Shown piece after piece: positions 42,898 through 45,280 of a stretch of DNA of 45,280 nt. The notes under the pieces are model-generated. The model saw only the letters and a program-made list of their open reading frames with translations. It was not told the origin of the DNA and ran no database searches. This stretch comes from an uncultured Eubacteriales bacterium (GTDB lineage Bacteria; Bacillota; Clostridia; Christensenellales; Borkfalkiaceae). Every line of letters starts with the position of its first letter. The first letter of the stretch is position 1. The stretch is from contig URHP01000005.1 of NCBI GenBank assembly GCA_900547645.1, positions 1 to 45,280 of the forward strand, given 5' to 3'. A program made the translations under genes and the position numbers.

Positions 42898-43772
42898 TCG
42901 AACTGCGCGGGCTGAGCAAATCGTACGCAAACAAGCGGGTGTTGGACAGGATCGACCTGACCATTCCCGACGGAAGCCTGTTCGGGCTCATCGGCATCAA
43001 CGGCGCGGGCAAATCCACGCTTTTGCGGCTGATCGCGGACGTACTGCGCCCGGATGCCGGGGAAGTGCTGATCGACGGCGTAAACGTCCGCGGAAACGAA
43101 GCGGTCAAGCGCGGCATGTTCTTTTTGTCGGACGATCCGTTCTATGCCACGGGTACCACGGTGGAAAAGCTCGCCGAAATGTATGCGGCGTTCTATTCCT
43201 TTGACCGCAAGACATTTGACCGCTTCCGCGACATTTTTCAGGTGCAGATGCGCACGCCCGTGCGGAATTTTTCCAAGGGAATGAAGCGGCAGGCGTTTGT
43301 GACGCTTGCCCTTGCCTGCCGCCCGCGCTATCTGCTGCTTGACGAGGCATTCGACGGGCTCGATCCGCTAGCAAGGCTGGAACTCAAGCGCGGGCTCATC
43401 GAACTCGGCGATACGTCGGGCTGTACGGCGATCATTTCCAGCCATTCCCTGCGGGAGCTGGAGGATATTTGCTCCGGATTTGCCCTGCTTGACGGCGGAA
43501 CGGTCGCCGACGCGGGGGACATCGGAGAGGCACTCGAAAAGATCCATAAATTTCAGGTCGCGCTCCCGCGGGAGGCACGGCGCGAAGATTTTCCCTTCGA
43601 CTGTATTTCCTTCGAAGCGTCCGGCAGGGTGGCAAAGTTTATCGTACGCGGCGAACCGGAGGAGATCGTCCGTCAGCTGCAATCGCTTTCGCCGCTCTTT
43701 GTTGAAGAGATCAAAGTAGATTTCGAAGAACTGTTCCTTTGCGAAGTGCGCAGCAGGGGGTATCTGAAATGA
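42894..43772 (+). CDS. ABC transporter ATP-binding protein
   Basis: This protein of 292 residues has Walker A GINGAGKST (about 35-43), a signature NFSKGMKRQ in place of LSGGQ, Walker B YLLLDEAFDGLD and an H-loop in SSHSLRE. A C-terminal extension (about 215-292) resembles those of drug or peptide exporters. The DEAFDGLD and FSKGM forms are typical of the YtrB/bacitracin-type family. The start at 42894 overlaps the GntR stop by four bases, and the permease start overlaps its own stop the same way. It powers the permease encoded next. Confidence 0.93.
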   Translation: MIELRGLSKSYANKRVLDRIDLTIPDGSLFGLIGINGAGKSTLLRLIADVLRPDAGEVLIDGVNVRGNEAVKRGMFFLSDDPFYATGTTVEKLAEMYAAFYSFDRKTFDRFRDIFQVQMRTPVRNFSKGMKRQAFVTLALACRPRYLLLDEAFDGLDPLARLELKRGLIELGDTSGCTAIISSHSLRELEDICSGFALLDGGTVADAGDIGEALEKIHKFQVALPREARREDFPFDCISFEASGRVAKFIVRGEPEEIVRQLQSLSPLFVEEIKVDFEELFLCEVRSRGYLK

Positions 43773-44824
43773 AAAGAACGCTCGTCTATGAAGTGAAGCG
43801 CAATCTTCTGCCGCTTGCCGTCTTCTGCATGATCGCCGCGGCGGTCGCCGTCGTCAGCGCATTTACGGCGCAGCTCAGCTACGGCTTCGGGACAAGGGAA
43901 CTCGCGGATTCCTGCGTCGGAGTGTTTTCCGCGATCCTGTGCGTGCTCTGTGCCGTCGTGCCCGTCATGCAGTTTTCCTACCGCATGAAACAGCGCAGCG
44001 CAGATTTGTGGTACTCATTGCCCGTCGGGCGCAAAAAACTCGCGCTGGTCAGGGTTTTGGGTGGTCTGATCCTTGTTTTCCTGCCGTATACGCTTGCCTA
44101 TTGGCTGGGCGTCGGGTGCGTTGCCATGCAGGAAGGCCGTTTTGCGTTCGTGCATTACCTGTCGCTGTGGGCGGCGTCGCTGCCGCTCGGCGTCCTGCTG
44201 TTCGGCATGAATGCCTTTGTCTTTACCCGCGGAAATACGGCGGGGGATGGGATCGTGTTTCTCATCCTCTGGGCGTGCCTTCTGCCGCTTGCCGTATTGG
44301 TGTGCTTTTCCGGGCTGCGTTTTACGCTCGGCTGGGATCCGGAGATTCCCGAATATCTCAATTATTACAGCGGGGCAGAGGTCGCGGCGTTCTTCTTTCC
44401 GTACAGTCCCGTCGGCTATCTTTCGCAGATCTTTGACGCGCTTATCTGCGGCAGGGCGCCCGGAGAGTTCGCGCTGTTCTCGCTGTGGTTCATCCTTCCG
44501 TTTGCGGTCGTCGGGGGCGTTGGGGCGTACGCCGGGCTGTTCCTGTGCGCCGATCGCGATAAGGCGGAAAACGCGGGGCAGATCTCTTCCTCTTGGATGG
44601 GTTACCGTGTGCTGATCCCCGCTTACATTGTGCTTTTGCTGGGCGCTGTGGGAGTTGCGTTTGGCGGAGAGGTCGTCATGGGCGTATTGGTCGCCGTTGT
44701 CGGCGCGGCGCTTTATTTTGCCTACCGTCGCTCTTTCCGTCTGAAGAAAGAGGATATCATCATTTATATCACGGCCGTTCTGGTCGGCGCGGCGCTCGCC
44801 TTGATCCTGTTCTATTGTGTGTGA
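43769..44824 (+). CDS. ABC transporter permease
   Basis: This 351-residue integral membrane protein has about eight hydrophobic segments with a short cytoplasmic N-terminus ([12 protein letters not shown]) and charged loops such as [19 protein letters not shown], a motif common in ABC-2-type permeases of the YtrC/YtrD kind. Start overlaps the ATPase stop (ATGA). It forms the membrane part of the exporter or sensor complex with the upstream ATPase. Substrate unknown. No clear terminator follows. Confidence 0.85.
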   Translation: MKRTLVYEVKRNLLPLAVFCMIAAAVAVVSAFTAQLSYGFGTRELADSCVGVFSAILCVLCAVVPVMQFSYRMKQRSADLWYSLPVGRKKLALVRVLGGLILVFLPYTLAYWLGVGCVAMQEGRFAFVHYLSLWAASLPLGVLLFGMNAFVFTRGNTAGDGIVFLILWACLLPLAVLVCFSGLRFTLGWDPEIPEYLNYYSGAEVAAFFFPYSPVGYLSQIFDALICGRAPGEFALFSLWFILPFAVVGGVGAYAGLFLCADRDKAENAGQISSSWMGYRVLIPAYIVLLLGAVGVAFGGEVVMGVLVAVVGAALYFAYRRSFRLKKEDIIIYITAVLVGAALALILFYCV

Positions 44825-44865
44825 AATTTTCTTTCAACTTTTGCAAACTTTTTTCCAAACCACCA

Positions 44866-44894
44866 TTGACGGAATGGGGGTTTGTTGGTATAAT
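44866..44894 (+). promoter_or_regulatory. Sigma-A promoter of the terminal oxidoreductase gene
   Basis: TTGACG (44866-44871), 17-base spacer and a perfect TATAAT (44889-44894), about 50 bases before the start codon at 44947. Confidence 0.85.
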
Positions 44895-44946
44895 TTGGGT
44901 GTGTCGGGGCAATACCGATACAAATATACAGCATAAGGGGTGTATT

Positions 44947-45280
44947 ATGAAGCGGATCAGAGTGATTCAGTACGGCTGCGGCAAAATGAGCAAGTACATT
45001 TTGCGTTACCTGCACCAAAAGGGCGCGGAGATCGTCGGCGCGATCGACGTCAATCCGGAGATCCTCGGCATGGACGTGGGGGACTATGCGGAGCTCGGCG
45101 TCAAGACGGGGATCAAGATTTCCAAGGACGCGGACAAGGTGCTCGACGAATGCGACGCGGACGTTGCCATCGTCACGCTGTTCAGCTTTGTCGGCGACAT
45201 CTATGAAGCGGTGGAAAAGTGCGTCCTTCGCGGCGTCAACGTCATTACGACCTGTGAAGAGGCCATCTATCCCTGTCTCT
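44947..45280 (+). CDS. NAD(P)-dependent dehydrogenase, 2,4-diaminopentanoate dehydrogenase/DapB-like (partial)
   Basis: The first 111 codons of a gene cut by the window end. The protein starts with a Rossmann fold: [13 protein letters not shown] at the nucleotide-binding turn, then VGAIDVNP at the end of the second strand, and later DVAIVT and [14 protein letters not shown]. This resembles 2,4-diaminopentanoate dehydrogenase of clostridial ornithine breakdown and, more distantly, dihydrodipicolinate reductase. The catalytic half is outside the window, so the substrate cannot be fixed. Ribosome site AAGGGG at 44935-44940. Confidence 0.75.
   Translation, partial: MKRIRVIQYGCGKMSKYILRYLHQKGAEIVGAIDVNPEILGMDVGDYAELGVKTGIKISKDADKVLDECDADVAIVTLFSFVGDIYEAVEKCVLRGVNVITTCEEAIYPCL

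Noticed and set aside
42474..43772. Longer ABC ATPase reading from 42474
   Set aside because: The extension overlaps the promoter and the GntR gene in another frame; the ATG at 42894 with ATGA coupling is the natural start.
1..45280. CRISPR array, tRNA or rRNA genes, prophage, toxin-antitoxin pair
   Set aside because: No regularly spaced repeats, cloverleaf-type sequences, rRNA stretches or phage structural genes were found on either strand.

Overview
The window looks like one contig end from a low-to-mid GC Bacillota (Clostridia) genome. The evidence is a tRNA-Thr T-box leader, an infC-rpmI-rplT operon with an ATT start and terminator-type leader, a ytxC-like gene beside thrS, a YtrA-type GntR regulator, an Lsa-like ABC-F gene, and many sigma-A promoters with 17-base spacers. 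A Christensenellales-like gut Clostridium would fit, but that placement is inference. The first 48 bases are not biological: they match an Illumina Nextera i5 adapter plus transposon end, so the contig truly starts at about base 49.

Region 1 (about 49-22450) is an accessory plant-polysaccharide locus. The first operon encodes a cytoplasmic GH2 glycosidase, a complete sugar ABC importer except for its ATPase, an unrecognised 830-residue lipoprotein that looks like an alpha/alpha-barrel, and a 1266-residue membrane-anchored surface protein built from repeated lectin-like modules. An intrinsic terminator separates this from a cytoplasmic GH51 arabinofuranosidase. After a decayed IS200/IS605-type insertion come a divergent AraC regulator and a second operon: an SGNH-hydrolase lipoprotein, a secreted GH105-type unsaturated uronyl hydrolase with a discoidin domain, and a 941-residue repeat lipoprotein. 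Together they suggest capture and trimming of arabinose- and uronate-containing pectin fragments at the surface, import of short oligosaccharides, and final cleavage inside the cell. A fragment of another InlB-repeat protein lies at the right edge.

Region 2 (about 22450-45280) is housekeeping: leuS (minus strand), ytxC-like, T-box-controlled thrS, infC-rpmI-rplT, a TrmH-type rRNA methyltransferase, a YebC/PmpR protein, an ABC-F ribosome protection gene behind a terminator-type leader, proA, a Zn-ribbon NUDIX hydrolase, then purA-dapF-pyrG-dapL-malQ-mscL in tight succession. It ends with ogt, a GntR/ABC-ATPase/permease operon, and a truncated oxidoreductase gene. dapF plus dapL indicate the aminotransferase route to meso-diaminopimelate.

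No CRISPR array, tRNA, rRNA or prophage was seen. The most promising less-described material is the 830-residue lipoprotein and the repeat surface proteins of region 1, the attenuator in front of the ABC-F gene, and the IS200-derived palindromic block.
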